64,000 bases of DNA from Takakia lepidozioides (GCA_030704615.1 CM060733.1:11594001-11658000), one strand, 5' to 3'. Shown: positions 1 to 12,813, counted from the first letter of the stretch. Notes: generated from the sequence alone by a model not told the origin. Numbers and translations: made by a program.

Positions 1-234
1 GAAGTGTAGTAATTTAAACCCACCAACATCATCACCTTTCACCTGTCCATTGCTTTACTGTTCAAGGACATCCATGACACAACCTGGAAACATCAAGTTC
101 TCTGTCCCCCTCCACAGATGCATGTTCATTTCAACATCTCTCTAACCCTCCCTCAATAAAGCATTGTAGCAATAATCAATCATAGAAAGTCAAAATCACA
201 TTCACAGACAGACCAGAGATTGTCAGAATCTTAC

Positions 235-3200
235 ATCTTTTGCCCTTCTTTCTCCTGCAAAAACTTCAGCACTTGTTACTGACAAGACGACAGCTGCCTT
301 AGTGGCATTTGGTGCAACATAGTCCTTGACCGAACCCATATCCCCCAATGGGTGCAGACAAGCACCAACAGCGCCTGTCTTCAATACTACTGCCGCCGAA
401 GCATCATCAGAGTCTGCAGACAGCAGGGCAATACTACATGTGTCGACCCTACATTGAAAGTAAGCAAGGTTAAAAGGCCAATAGCCCTCCCATAGGGATT
501 GTTCAATGGCAGGCTGAGGCATCCGGTCTTTACTCATAGTTTCTTTGACAACATCCGTAAACTGGTTGGCAGTGGCTCCAGCTATTTCTGGCTGTCCATA
601 GCTAGGAGAGTGTGCAGTGTACAGTATTTCACTATGATTAGGACTATCCCTGGGGCTTTGGTGAGTGTCTTCTTTCATAATTCCACCTAGCCACTCAAGC
701 CATACCTGAAACAGCCCTGGGCTATATTGGGCATAGAAATTTCCTATGGCAACACTGATACTTGTATTGCTACGTATACACCCTTGAGGGGCCGTAAGGA
801 GGCCAGCGTCAGCTGGTTTCTCCCACCAAGTCAAATGCATAGCACCCCTGCTCTGAGGTACGTAGCCTAGCATTGATTCACTATACAAAGTAATATTCAC
901 AATGGATGGGGTGAGCTCAGTGGCTTGGAAAACACCATTGGTAGACAAAAAACGGGCCGACAGGTCAGCTTCTGAGTCATCAAACCTGCAGCTCTCTCCA
1001 TCCTGGGTTCCTAATGATGAAGGGCATAATGCCAAAATTATATTTTCTAATATACAAGAGCACTTTTCATGTGGTTGCCGAAGGTTGAAAGTGTTCAGTC
1101 TTAAGGAAAAAGACTGCAAACCTTCTTGGGTAATGAATACATCTACTTCTGGGCTCTCGAAATAAAGGGTTCCTACAAGGCCTAGAGTGGAAGTCTTGAC
1201 CTTGGGTTGAGGGGTCAGTGGTGGGGTCTTTGGAAACAAAGCGTCAGCTGGTTTGGTATGTGCTGCACATCCATCGAAACCAGTCAAATCTTTGGTGAGG
1301 CCAGAAGGTGACTTCTTCCTACAGAGAGGTGCAGGAGCATCCGACCGGCAGTTGATCTTGGCATTCTTCACTGAAAATTGTATAAGCCACTCCACATTTG
1401 TGTGCATCTGTGAAATCCCAGCTGCTGCACCAAGCTCATGAAATGCAGCCTTCCTTATCTCTGCTGCTTCTGTCCCTTGTTCACCCATATCTTCTTCCGC
1501 CAAAAAATTCCATGCCCACCCTAACATGGACGCACCTGCTGATGCAACTCGATGCACTGGTCCTTTTTTCTGCAGGCTGGCATCGTTATTAGATGCCAGC
1601 TCAGGGTCTAAGTCAAGTGACATATTAGACTCCCAGTTCCTACTCTCTTGCTCATCTGCGATCTCCCTATTCTCACTGGAATGTTCCTGCTTGGAGGTGC
1701 CTTCAGCACTTGCAACTCCTTTGTTGACTGCCCTTGCTCTGAAGGTGAGGACCATTCCCTGAAGATTCCGCAATTGTTGGTCACTGACCATTACATCCCA
1801 GGACTCCGATTGCACAGCCAATGAGCAGCGCTGCTTTGTAGTGTTCCTGATGGAAGCAAAAGCCAGCCGAATCTCACAAGAAGAGGTACGTACCAAAGGA
1901 TCTGCAAGAAAGGTGTTTACCAACACATAAGATGAAGGGGTAACAAATCTGAAGTCAAGGAATGGATCAGGAAGGCAGGCCCTAGGAAGGAGCAGTGGAA
2001 CATGATGAGGACATTTTCATTAGACTTCTATTGCCGGCCCCGCCCTCCCTATCGATGAAGTAGGAAAAGGGACAACAAGAGGGGGAAATTTTACTTGATT
2101 TAAGGTAACTCCAACTACTGGAGCGAGCCATCCCTGAAGGTAGTGGCCCTCCTGCAGCATATCTGGCCTCCCAGATTCTACACAACTACTTGTTATACCA
2201 TCATTTCAATCATACAGAGCTACGAAAGAGAGAGTCATAGATATCAATCCAACCTCGGTATGCATCCACCTTGCCATCTTCTGTGAGATTATCCAGAGAA
2301 ATTGAGATATTCCGCACAACACATTTTTTCCTTAATCCCCCCTCCGGCTCCTGCCATCAGGTTTCCGCATACAGTAGTGCACTGAGTCAAGGGAGGACTA
2401 GAAACCAGTTACAATACAACTGAGAAAACTCAAGTGATACCTAGACCTTACCTTCTCTCATGAACAACATTTTCAGTTTTCAGAACAAGGAAACCAAATC
2501 AAACGCCGGAGTCTCACCAGAAAAGCTTTCTCCCAGTTGTTGCCTGCAGAAAAGAAGGCAGCAGACTGGCAGGAAAGAGAGAGAACAGTGTCACTACCAA
2601 GGTACTTGCAAACAATGTTGTTCACCCTCACACTGATGTTGGCCAAAGCCCGCTCCAGCAATGCCCCCATCCACCCTCCTGCCCCATCTGCTTCCCCTGC
2701 ACAAAGAACACAGCCCTGATCAACACATCAATCTGGACTACATTACTTTGAACATGCCATCCAACTAATGTCTTTTCCAGCTCACATGCATCTCCTATGC
2801 ACACAAAGGTTGATGACTGAGAGTTCTACTTTGGACAAATTACATGTGGATGCCTAAACCACACCTAAAATCCAATCAGTTGCAAACAAGTCTCTCTAAT
2901 GAAGTAATACATCCTAACACAAAAATATTCAAAGTTGTGAAGGTGTAAGTTGGAGCGGTTGTAGCCTTTCTAGCAGTAGTTGCTTTTGGGCTGTTTTTTG
3001 GCTCTGGTTTTGTTTCCTCTCTCATGCTTTTTCCATTTTGTCCAATAAGCTCTTTGAGCTTTCCGCGGTCGTTATAAACTACCATTTCATTTCATCTCCA
3101 TGTCTGGGCCATTTTGCCAACTGCAGATACTCAATTTGGCAAGTGCAAGGATGGTGTGGAACAGACCGAACAATCCACCCTGCATGAAAGGCTGCACAAA

Positions 3201-4140
3201 TACCTTTCTTCAAAACTGCAACCAAGTTCCACAGGTATGGACAACGCCTTGAAAAGCGCAACCATCTCCTTTGGCCAAAACCTTTGGAGGTACCTAGATG
3301 GGAGACGGTTGACACAACAGAACCATAGCGGAGACCTTTCTCGAAACAGAAGAGTCAAGTCTTTGAATGAGAGCTAATCAGACAGCAATATCTTTAGAGA
3401 GAGGCAAAACCTGGTGGGGGAACAGTTGTAGGGGACGGGTCCACATTTGAAGTGTCAGGGCCTGCTGATGGTGAAGGAGACAGCTTCCCTTCAGCGAAGA
3501 CACACTCAACAGTGTCAAGCACCACCTCAATAGGATCGGTGGCCAGTCTTGTCCATGGTATTTGGATGTGCAGCTTGCGCGCAAATGCCCTTACAGTGGA
3601 GCATGGCAGATCCTTCACTATTTCTGCAATTTTGTCACGTGTTGCTCAATAGCTACTATATGCCTTTGAATGGGCAGAGCTCTATGTTTCTGTATTACAA
3701 ATGCAGCATGCAGTCCCAAGCTCATTCCCAAAATTCTGGTAATCCTGCAAGCATGAGCTGCTGATGCACTGTTGTGGAGGTTTTTTAGGCAATTTCAGAT
3801 GGAGCCTCATATATCCAGCAAAGCTCCTATAACTAGGTGAAATGAGTCACTGTTTCATGAAGGACCTCATAATAATCCTCACAACAGTTCAGGTTAGTTA
3901 AGTTGATTCAGACGTATCAACAATGTCGAAGAACCCAAAATTGCAAGTAACAAGTCCGTACCCTAGCTCAGGACAGAGCCAGAAAAGAAAATTGATCCAA
4001 ATCCTAGCTGAAGGCCAACCTTCCAAATTGAGTTCGAAATTTTTGAATACTATGGATCCACCAGATACAGAAATTCGTAGATCCGACACTGCTGCCCCTT
4101 CTGCGTCCTTGATGTATTTTCTTGCAAACCTAAGCACAAT
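235..4140 (-). CDS. VPS13B-like chorein lipid-transfer protein, N-terminal part (runs off left edge)
   Basis: Five coding exons on the minus strand: 4140-4020, 3623-3411, 2696-2518, 2350-2254 and 1901-235. All junctions are GT-AG and every phase is consistent, giving about 759 residues before a donor (GTAAGA) at 234, so the gene continues outside the window. Exons 1-2 form the chorein N-terminal domain (RKYIKD, then the IPWTRL and DTVEC motifs). Exon 3 holds the NISVRVNNIVCKYL strand, exon 4 DGKVDAY, and exon 5 starts DPLVRTSS; this order matches human VPS13B as I remember it. Proteins of this family are long hydrophobic channels moving phospholipids between organelle membranes at contact sites. 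The initiator Met is not seen: the open frame upstream of 4140 begins at a GTG, so a short first exon is probably missing. It is divergent from GET1. The family is confident; the VPS13B subclass is likely. Confidence 0.8.
2999..3098 (+). repeat. LINE 3' tail (family B) inside the VPS13B-like gene
   Basis: The segment resembles the 3' end of the LINE fragment at 32510-32625: the same TTTGTTTCCTCTCTCATG, CTTTCCGCGG and CCATTTCATTTCATTTC-like blocks occur in the same order. It lies in the intron between the second and third exons of the VPS13B-like gene, antisense to that gene. It is a 5'-truncated non-LTR retrotransposon remnant. Confidence 0.6.
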
Positions 4141-5386
4141 CTGCCATTCCAATCCCAACTCACAATTACCAAACACAAGTGTTCACAGCTGGAGTCTCGC
4201 CCTTCTGAGACAGAGAAACGAGGTGTTTCCTTATTCTGAAAGCCAAGCAGGCTTTCAACATTACCAAGAACCTGACAATTGTCCAACGTCCAGCCAGCAG
4301 AGTGACGTTAAAATAAGCCATTGTGCTTCCCCTCTCATTGTTTGCATGATTAATCACGTTCCTGTGTCAACTATTGAAACCTGGTACGGTTATGTTTGAT
4401 CCAGCATCATTTGCCATGTATCAGAAACGCTCTGCCTCAATTGGATACTATATGCATCTCTTACCAACACACATTTCAGAGGTCATATCCATAGTAACCA
4501 GAGATGGATACCCATCTGGAAAATTAGATCATTGAAGCACTCTGTGTGCACATACGGAGGGTGTAGGAGTACCGGAGTAAGAATGAAGCGCTCCACGCTG
4601 CCTATCATAGTGACACCTTCCGCGCCCTCAACCCTACTGGATTCCAATCCACAGTCAACCGTCTCTACAAAACCATCGTTCTCACAATCATCTTCCCCCT
4701 CCCAGATCTGTCCATCCTCAATTCTTCAGCAAAATTGTCCGATTTCCAACTCCATCAAGCTGTGACACTGCTAATTCCATCGGGTCAAGCCCACAGCATG
4801 ACCTCATCTGTTCATCAACTCCAGGACTGCTGGAACAGATCACGCCGGTCTTCGTACCTCAGTGGCAGCATATTCCGCGCACCCTCCATCAAGCTACCTT
4901 CCCTCTTGCCATCTCTCTTCTTCTTTTTCTGCATCGTCAATGATTGTTTGTTCAATTTTTCCATTTTTTTTCTTTTGAAGGTCTGCATTGACTTTCTTTC
5001 GTTGTTAAAACCCTGGATCTAGTCTTTGATGTATGCGACTGTGATGCGTGAGTGTGGACTCGTTACTAACAACTGTAATAACGCAACCTGACTTGGGTTT
5101 TGTTTAGCAGCAGACACCACATTAGCTACTAAACAAACCCACTAAAACCCCATGCTGATATAGGGACTCCTTCAGAAGGAACCCTACAGTTTGATAGACC
5201 CCATCGAATCCCGTTCACAGGTGTGTTGCAATCTTGGTGTGCAAATGGCCTGGGTGCTTGAGTAGAAAGCGCATGTACAGCGCGCATACAGACTCACCTT
5301 GCAGCTTGGGTGTTTAAGGGAAATTGGCTCAAGAGTGGTTATCAGCTTTTATGTTTTTTCAGGAGTGATCTTGTGATTGCTCGACG
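4141..5386. promoter_or_regulatory. Divergent intergenic region between VPS13B-like and GET1
   Basis: About 1.2 kb separates the first recognised VPS13B-like exon from the GET1 start codon, and the genes face away from each other. It should contain both promoters and probably a short 5' exon of the VPS13B-like gene. Several short open frames occur but none resembles a known protein. I see no single convincing TATA box. Confidence 0.4.
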
Positions 5387-8300
5387 ATGGAGTTCAATAG
5401 ATCTATCACGCACGGAACAGATGGAGCAGGCATGGCGGTGGCCGTCTTCCTCTTCGTGCTGATTCTGCATGTCTTTCTGCGCGTTTTGCCGTCCCGCCTT
5501 CCGGTACTCGTCTGCCCTCAATCCAACGCCATCTCAAGACAATGAGGCATGCCCTCCTCTTGCTTTGTTGTTGCGCTGTTGTCCATTACATACATGAACA
5601 CATTTCTCTTTCGGAGTAGTCAGTTAGCTTCCACTGCTTGCCGCAGTGCAAATGTGGTATTCGAAGGAAATGATTAAGTTCTAGTTTTCCTCATCAAAAC
5701 ATCGCCTTCCACTTAGCATGTGTTGTTCTTCAGATGAATTGTCACAGAATATGGAAAGTTAAGTTTGTGCTGTCGAAATTGCAGACCCATTGTTTGACGA
5801 TTCTACAGACAGCCAACTTGACCATTCAAGAGTCTTGCAGTTCATCCATTCAGAATCCTTGAAAAGGGAATTTGAGCTGCAGGAATGAAATCCCTATCGC
5901 ATTAAGAGATTGCAGTTAGTGGTTGTCATTGTTCGTCATTGTTCATCTGTCAGCATAGTGGATACATTGTCATTACTCATTCTAGCCTTATCTACCAGAA
6001 GCGGTAAAGTATCAATAGTCTGCCATATTACTTATGGGCACATTGGGTGTTGCAAATTTCGTTCGGAAATGCCAGGGTACATTACCTCCAGTATCGACCA
6101 CCATGCTAGTGTCAAGCCAGGAACAAATGTAACTCATCTAAAGCCGTAGCCCTAGCAAGTGTATGACCAACAATGTGGCAAGCTTAAAGCTCTACTGGGT
6201 ATCTACTTCTTATGATACTAGAATAGTAAAATGTACAGTTGGTTCTATGCAAAGTTGTGATGCAATCTTATAGCTGCAGCTTACTGATGAGATTGTGAGG
6301 TGCAGGGAAAGAGCATGGTAGCAGAAGAGCGTGCCTTGGTGTATGAAATCAAGGAACTTCTTTCCGAGGCGAATGTCCTTTCGACGTAAGTCGTATCTCC
6401 CGATAGCAAATCTGTCTTGGTTAATGCAAGATGATTGTCAGGATAGCAACTTGGCGAGTACTTTTCATACCATGTGGCCATAGACTTGCCCCTGTTGGAG
6501 GGAGCAGAGGGGTTATTCTTTTCAATATCCCTTCATTGAATGGTTCCGTAATTTGCAGGCCATCGACCTTTGCCAAGTCTGCAAAATTGAGGCGTGCTGC
6601 CACAGCCAAAGAGAAAAAGCTCTCTGAATGTAAGTTGCGGGGAGATTTGGTCAACCCCAGACACCAATAGAGGATTCATCTTCTGTCCTCACCAACTGGT
6701 ATCGTGCATTACAGGAGAAATATATCATCTTTGAGATAGAAGAGAAATGAAATGAAATGGTGCTTTATAAGAGAGAAAGCAAGAAAGGTAGACATAGAGA
6801 CAGTGAGATTTACTCCTTACGGTGCTTGTCATGTCATGACCTTCTGGCTGGAGATCATCTTCTTGTCTGGAGAGAATGAGTGTAAAGTGACAGATCAAGT
6901 GAACAAAGGGTGTGTAATTTTGACATAGCAGTTCTGTAGGCGCGGCAGGTCTTTGATGCAGAGATTTAGGGCACTGAAGTCTATGCACCTTTGTGCCCTG
7001 CAGTGAGGCAATCTCTCTCTCAACAAAAACGGCTGGCAGTTACACTGCTATCCTCCCTTCCGACACTGTTCAAGGTGTTGTTCTCTTTCTCACTTCTCTT
7101 CAGTTTCCCTTCCTTTTTTCTGTTGCACTTGTTGCTGCTCTTCTCATTCTGGTTTTGTGCACATTATGATGGTTGTTTATTTATGTTCTGAATGGTAGCA
7201 GATTACTTGTATACCAGAATAGAATGAGTAGCTCTGGATGTATTTTTCTTTTTCCTTCTGTGAGATAAAAGAGTTTTTCTTACTGCTCTATTCAGTGTGA
7301 GGGGGGCAGTGTTTCTGAAACCACTAGAAGTGATGACATGAAGAGGGGGATAGCCAGACATATCATGCTTCTTGTAGTGCCCTTAGTTCTCCCTTAGCAT
7401 AGCAGCAGTCAGAATGCCACAGGGCGGTGACAGTAAAGTTGGGCAGAGAGCATGAACCTAAGCCTTGCACACTCCATATGCAACCTTCTCACTGGGCAGG
7501 GTGTTATCTTACCAAAGTCCGACAGAAAGTATGAAGGGGCGCAATACCCTGTACAGGACCTCACTTTCAGGCTGCCTTTGTGCACCCCTCAGGGGAGCCC
7601 ATGAGGAGCTTCATCCTACAAGGTCTCCGCTGCTGGGATTCCAACAATCTGACATGGATGAATTGTGTGTAGGTTGTGATATACATGGGATTAGCAGGGT
7701 GGTTTTGGTACACTCCAGTGGCTTCTGTCCCTTCTACATTGCTGCAGCCCTTTGGTGCGTAATCATTCTCTTTACGTTACTTTTAAAATGAAGGTCACTG
7801 ATATTTGTATGCAAACATGGTTGGACACAATATCTAGCACATTCAAATAACTTGGCCAAGTGACGTAATGATGAATTTCTGCCAAACTGCTGGATTGAAA
7901 CTATGCTGAAGGGAGGTGGAATTGGTCACTCTGTCAATACCATGTAATGGAGACAAATCGTATTCCAACAGTGATTGTTCCTACAATCTTTTATGTAGTT
8001 CAAGTGTCACCGTTCTAGATAATTCATAAAGTCAATGCTGGCTTTCATCTTGAGTAGGTTATGCGCACATCTGTTAGCACATCTGGTAGTTTGAAATGAC
8101 TGTCAAAGAGTAGGCCTTCATTGGTGGCTTCTTTTGTGAGGATTGACTGTTTGTGCGATGATCAGACAAAATCATAGCGATGAAGGGAGGGGAGCCAAAT
8201 ATTGTGAAGGTAAATTTTTTCCCACTTTACATCCTGAATCTGTCTTATCCATTGCAAAACCTTTTTTAAGACCAACAAATTCTTCTGATCTTCTAATTGT

Positions 8301-8533
8301 ATTCATTATTTCTGTCTCCAGTGCTCGGATGTATGTAGATTGCACACACTAAATATAGAACATTAAACTTCAACATATTACTGGCCAACCAATGTAAGTG
8401 CTGTTTATGAAGATAAAGTGAGGTAAGCTGGGTGTGCACGGGCTTGCAGGTGGGCATCCTTCCATGGCTGTCTGTGAGTGACCATGTCAGCAATTATCTT
8501 TTGCAGAAGGTCTGGCAGAGGCAAGTCAGTTAG
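5387..8533 (+). CDS. GET1: GET1/WRB-like receptor for tail-anchored protein insertion
   Basis: Seven exons: 5387-5503, 6306-6385, 6559-6629, 7004-7074, 7673-7754, 8178-8209 (tentative) and 8450-8533. They join in phase to 178 residues, which I believe is close to the usual plant GET1 length. Transmembrane segment 1 is near residues 16-33. A coiled-coil follows with EIKELLSEANVLS and the plant GET1 signature PSTFAKSAKLRRAA. Segment 2 holds WFWYTPVASVPSTLLQPF, and segment 3 starts VGILPWL. GET1 sits in the ER membrane and, with GET2/CAML-type partners, receives tail-anchored proteins from the GET3 ATPase; the coiled-coil binds GET3. Exon 6 is the weak point: it was chosen by phase only, it encodes the loop before segment 3, and its acceptor is poor. 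Exon 4 is also supported mainly by phase. Introns are 55-800 bp. A reversed LINE tail lies in intron 3. Confidence 0.85.
6741..6776 (-). repeat. LINE 3' tail (family B), reversed, in GET1 intron 3
   Basis: Reads as the reverse complement of the TTATAAAGCACCATTTC-ATTTCATTTC terminus also present at about 32585-32620 and, in diverged form, at 3070-3098. It is a very short truncated copy lying antisense in the third GET1 intron. Confidence 0.5.
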
Positions 8534-10467
8534 CTGCCTGACTTCAAATATCTTTTGTTCCCTGCATTGATATTGGAGCCTTACAACTTGTCATGCTCAT
8601 CAGCATCCTGCTGCAAATGTAGCACTCCTCCCCCTCATGCTGCTCAGAGAAGATGAGGGGGAGAGAGAGGTGTTGATCAATCGTGATCAATTGCAGTGGA
8701 TGTACGGTCAGAAATTGTACTATTGTTTATCAAAAATATGTTATTTTAAATGTATTACTCTCAAACATTTGAGGTCGGCTCCCTTCCTGAAACAGCTTGT
8801 CTATGATCCCCCCAACTCCAAAAACATTTTGGAGGTAGCTGTTCGATTTCGAGTAGTATACATGCTTCAATATGCTTATGAGTTGCTGCTTCACCAGTCA
8901 GTCTTCCTTCCCCTTCGCGCTGCACAGCCACGTTTAGTCGGCGTCGTCACTATGCACACGAATGTTCCCACTTTTTTAAGTGTAACATTTTATGCTTCCT
9001 TCAGTCATTACATCACTAAGGGGTCGGATTGCTTCACTTTCTCATGCTCAAGATCGCTCAAGGCTTCCCGAATTCCAATCGTCTGAAAAATGCTACACTC
9101 TAACAGGAAACATCTCCAATCACACCGCGCGAATTATGGAATGGCCGGTATGACAGGTCTGGGAGTCGTACTTCTCGGGTATCAGGTCTGTGCAGGCTTA
9201 GAGACCAACATAGCCTCAACAGACAGGGTTTTCCTTCACGAATTTTACCCACAGTAAAAGTTTTCACCTCCACAAACCAAGTATATCACGAGATGTAAGA
9301 GGGTTTGCCTATACAGAATAGCTTGATGTTCATCATCACTTGTGGTTGTTTGTTATGCTCAGCATACACTTTCTTCCACATGTGCAATTGTTTCAGCTGT
9401 TGCAGGATTTTGAGTCTTGACTCTACAATGGCAACAGTAGTGACGTCTGTCGCAGACTCATAAATGTTTTTCCAAGTAATTCAGGAAGTATACAATGCTA
9501 CATTCTCTGGTCGGCATTTCAAGTAGTTGCTGTAATGCTATAATCTTTGCATCGTGTAGTAACAGACTACTCAAGATTAATCTTCAATATGCAAGACTTT
9601 TTTTCATATTCTCGTAAGTTTCATGTACTTGTTCTTGCTACCTCACTTAAGCCTCCGAATAATTTGTTTTCAAAACTCTCATCGCTGTGATTCGGCTCTG
9701 GGTACATTTAATTTCTTCCATCTTCTTGACTCATTCCTTTCCTACTCTCCCCACTTCCGCCCAATTATCCTCGGCAGATCAGTTTCTGTTTGCTAGCAGT
9801 CTCAAATCGCTACATTTCATTCCCAGAACTTCCCAGATCCTCTCGACACTCGTCTAAGAGAGACTTCCCAGACAAATCACTCATAGAAGTCACAATCGCA
9901 TGAGAAGGTATGGAAGTCGTGATAATATACCGAATTCAGACAAAACATATGCACAGGTACTTTAAAAACTGCAGTGACTACTGCAGTGATGACGAACCAG
10001 TCCACATGAATATCTGATCAACACTATTGATCATTTTATTATCACAGTTTCAGTATGAGTCGTTCGTGAGATACCCGCCTGTTTCCAGGCATTGACCTAA
10101 TTACTAGACGTATTTAAGATTCGCACAGCCAAACTACGAAAACTTACCGAAAGCACACGCTCTTGCTGAGAACACCATTATAAGGGCTGATACAACACAG
10201 TACATAGCCGCTGGAGTCTGTCCTCACCAAAGCTCTACATCTCTATTCCTTCGTAGTACATAAAAAACCGCTATATGTATTAAGTCGTCAGCTGAGGAAA
10301 CTTCTACCACTGACACTGATCGCTTGTCCACCCAGAAATTGCTCCTCTTACTGCCACCTCTTGATACTGCTGATGTCAACCTACGTCTCACTTAGTTCCA
10401 GCCTGGATATTCATGCTGAAACCGAACAAGCAGAAGGATCAGTGTCACAACGGAAAAATGCTCAAAC
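8534..10467. other. No recognised gene
   Basis: AT-rich DNA downstream of GET1. A 149-codon plus-strand open frame at 8637-9086 has no motif I recognise, an unusual composition and no flanking signals, so I do not call it. A 38-codon frame near 9141 is also unsupported. The last few hundred bases probably contain the 3' UTR of the lipid-transfer protein gene. Confidence 0.5.
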
Positions 10468-10872
10468 TCAAAACACTTTCACTTTTTCATGAAGCGCCGA
10501 GAAACAACCTACTTCGTTAACACTCTTATCTACACCATGGGAAAAGGAAGAGCGATTACGTTTACAAGAGAATCCCGCCGGTTCCACAATTTTGCACTTC
10601 ACGGGTATCGCCAATGCATCCCCCTCGTTAATTCCTAGATTTTTAGCTGCTTGGGATTTCATTTCATTGCAAAGACACTCCGCACTTGCCATACTGACGC
10701 CAGAGCTCTTCATTTGCGAGCAGCACAGTCCAGTGGGGAAGGAGCCCGTCGTGGCGGCAGGAAGGCAAGCTTCCATGGCTAGGAGAGATGGGCACTGCCC
10801 GGAAGCGCTGGACACCATAGCCAGGACCACCATCACTGCCAGGAAGGCACCCAAGGTCTGCAACTTGGCCAT
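10468..10872 (-). CDS. Secreted non-specific lipid-transfer protein (eight-cysteine motif)
   Basis: The start is the Met at 10872, the beginning of MAKLQTLGAFLAVMVVLAMV, a clear signal peptide of about 25 residues ending near SSASG. The mature protein has all eight cysteines in the order C-X8-C-X13-CC-X14-C-X-C-X24-C-X9-C, the AAI/LTP fold. The residue between the CXC cysteines is Leu and the spacing resembles DIR1-type LTPs. Such proteins bind fatty acids, lysolipids or wax precursors in the apoplast and serve cuticle formation or defence signalling. The open frame runs 32 residues past Cys8 without family features. A GTAAAC donor lies directly after Cys8 near 10562, so the true C terminus is probably in a small second exon not identified here. 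An in-frame upstream extension to 11004 is rejected because it would bury the signal peptide and cross the TATA box. Confidence 0.85.
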   Translation of the reverse strand: MAKLQTLGAFLAVMVVLAMVSSASGQCPSLLAMEACLPAATTGSFPTGLCCSQMKSSGVSMASAECLCNEMKSQAAKNLGINEGDALAIPVKCKIVEPAGFSCKRNRSSFSHGVDKSVNEVGCFSALHEKVKVF

Positions 10873-10979
10873 CGTAACTTCGGCAAGCGCGAGCAGAGAG
10901 AGGGAGCAGGCAGGAAAGGCAGCAAATCGCGCAGACAAGTAACGAAGGAGGATTGTGACGCTACAGTGACTGGGGAGAT

Positions 10980-10989
10980 GCATATATAT
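10980..10989 (-). promoter_or_regulatory. Candidate TATA box of the lipid-transfer protein gene
   Basis: On the minus strand the bases read GATATATATG. They lie about 110 bp upstream of the chosen ATG at 10872, allowing a 5' UTR of roughly 75-80 bases. Confidence 0.5.
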
Positions 10990-12813
10990 CATGGGAGCAG
11001 CCACGGTCTGTCAGTTACACTTGTCCTGCTATCCTAGTAACTGGGGTTGCCACTATTCCTTTTATGGTTTGGGGTCGCTCCTGCCTACACCAACCAGCAA
11101 TTTTGACCAGTTGGGGGGTCAGAAACAAATCATCTCCATGGCAACAAAAATTCCATCCTTGGAAGTTGGGTCATTTTGAAGTTCAGTTTATCATCAGCCC
11201 TGGTAGTTGATAACCAACTCTGGTTAGGCTGAAGTATCGGAGGAACGTTCAGTGCTGCAGATCTGACCAATCGCATCAGGGTACGGGGGCGGTGAATAAG
11301 TATAAAATTAATTAAAGGTACTATTGTGTCTGCATGGCTGCCGGTTGGGGTGTCAGAGAGTTATGGCCTAGCATATCCTTTCTCTCTGATATGAGATTTG
11401 AAAACGATGACTCATGAGGCATTCAATGTTTGGGTACCCAGTCAATGGGTCTAGGGAGGAGCGCTAGCTCCCTGCAGGCTGCAAAGACAACGTCCAGTAA
11501 ATAGGCTACATACCTCCAAGCAAAGGGAATCTGTGCATGAAATCATTCTGTTACAACCTGCTAGGATGGTGGCACAAGGGAGTGAAGAACCCACCGACAT
11601 TCTTCGCCGAAAGGCAGACTCGTGATTCATGCAGCCGGAGCTCTGATTGAGGAAAGTACCCTGTGCAAACTCTCAATCACTCACATGGGAGTGAGCTATG
11701 GGGAGTGGCCACTTTGCGTCTCCCTCCTGACATGAGTCAGTGAGGTACCGGACCCACATCATATTTGGCAGCGTAATTAAGGTGTCCGACCATCTGAGTT
11801 ATGCCTACAGTTCTCACCAACACTTCGAGATTTTTGCCCGTGATGAACCATACCGTGGGGGTCGAGAGTCGTGAGTCGTGACCGTGGTGATGACTAGGAT
11901 CCTCGCTCGCGAGGAGGCGAGATAACCAGGTTGGTCTACAAGGTGCAGTTTCTCCTTTTCCCATACGCTCCTCCTATCCTCCTTCATCGGATTTAACAGA
12001 AGATGCGATGAGCGTGTGGCACCCACACTTAATCTCCGGTTAGATAATCCAGTTTCTCCTTCCTCGCTCCCTGGTGGACCTCCAAGAAAAGCAGAAAATA
12101 GCACAAGTAGAGGACCCAGGTCTCGTTCCTGGTCCTTCGAAATGTTCCAACCGAAGATCGTTACTCTCGTTTCCATGAAACAGCAACGTCAATCAACGGC
12201 ATTTTATTATCCTTGGCGAAGGGCGCGTTGCTCATCTCGTCAATGTGTAGTACGTTCGACGACTGTGTCTCGTTGGCGCAACGGCCAAAGTGTGTGCGAT
12301 AGACCAAAGATTGATGAATGGTGCCACAGCTGAACCCGCCGCTTAGATATCTGGGAGTCTGGATTTCCTGCAAAACTGTATCTTATAACTTAATATTATG
12401 GGGACAATTTTATGGGGACGGAAAGTGTAAGTATTTGCAATTCTGTCAAGGGGAGCTGAGACTACAATTGTCCCTTATTAGAGCCTGTGTGCCACCAGGA
12501 GCATTTAATGCTTGGAAGACAAGGTTGTATTTTGGTGCTTGTCTCAAGCAAAAAGGCTGACATGCTTCAATCAAAAAGGTCGCCATTCAAATAATGAAGA
12601 TGGACAATACATATCATGTCTACTTTATGTAGATAGGTCGTCTCAAAAAGATCTTAAGGACACCTGTTGTTCCAAGCCAAGCCTCATATTTACTATGCTC
12701 AAATGATTGCTCAAGGGATCTCCAGGATAGTAGGGCTGATTAACGTTAGATAGTAGGTATGTGTGCAAATTACAATGGGATATTTTGGTACACTTGAAAT
12801 ATATCTTTCTTGG
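10990..12813. other. Intergenic, no confident gene
   Basis: Short frames only. At 12330-12365 the plus strand encodes RYLGVWIS, similar to the post-RT part of plant LINEs, so a small LINE scrap is possible. The stretch 11650-12100 is GC-richer, with several short minus-strand frames but no domain. No RNA gene is seen. Confidence 0.35.

Noticed and set aside
4141-4176. VPS13B-like start at 4176
   Set aside because: The codon there is GTG, not ATG, and an acceptor AG sits at 4141-4143, so the frame extension is intronic.
8637-9086. 149-codon plus-strand open frame
   Set aside because: No motif, no related segment elsewhere in the window, odd composition; most likely chance.
10873-11004. N-terminal extension of the lipid-transfer protein
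   Set aside because: It would put 44 residues ahead of a perfect signal peptide and start upstream of the TATA box.
12318-12560. Independent gene containing RYLGVWIS
   Set aside because: The motif is short and LINE-like, and the rest of the frame lacks RT features; too weak to annotate as a gene.
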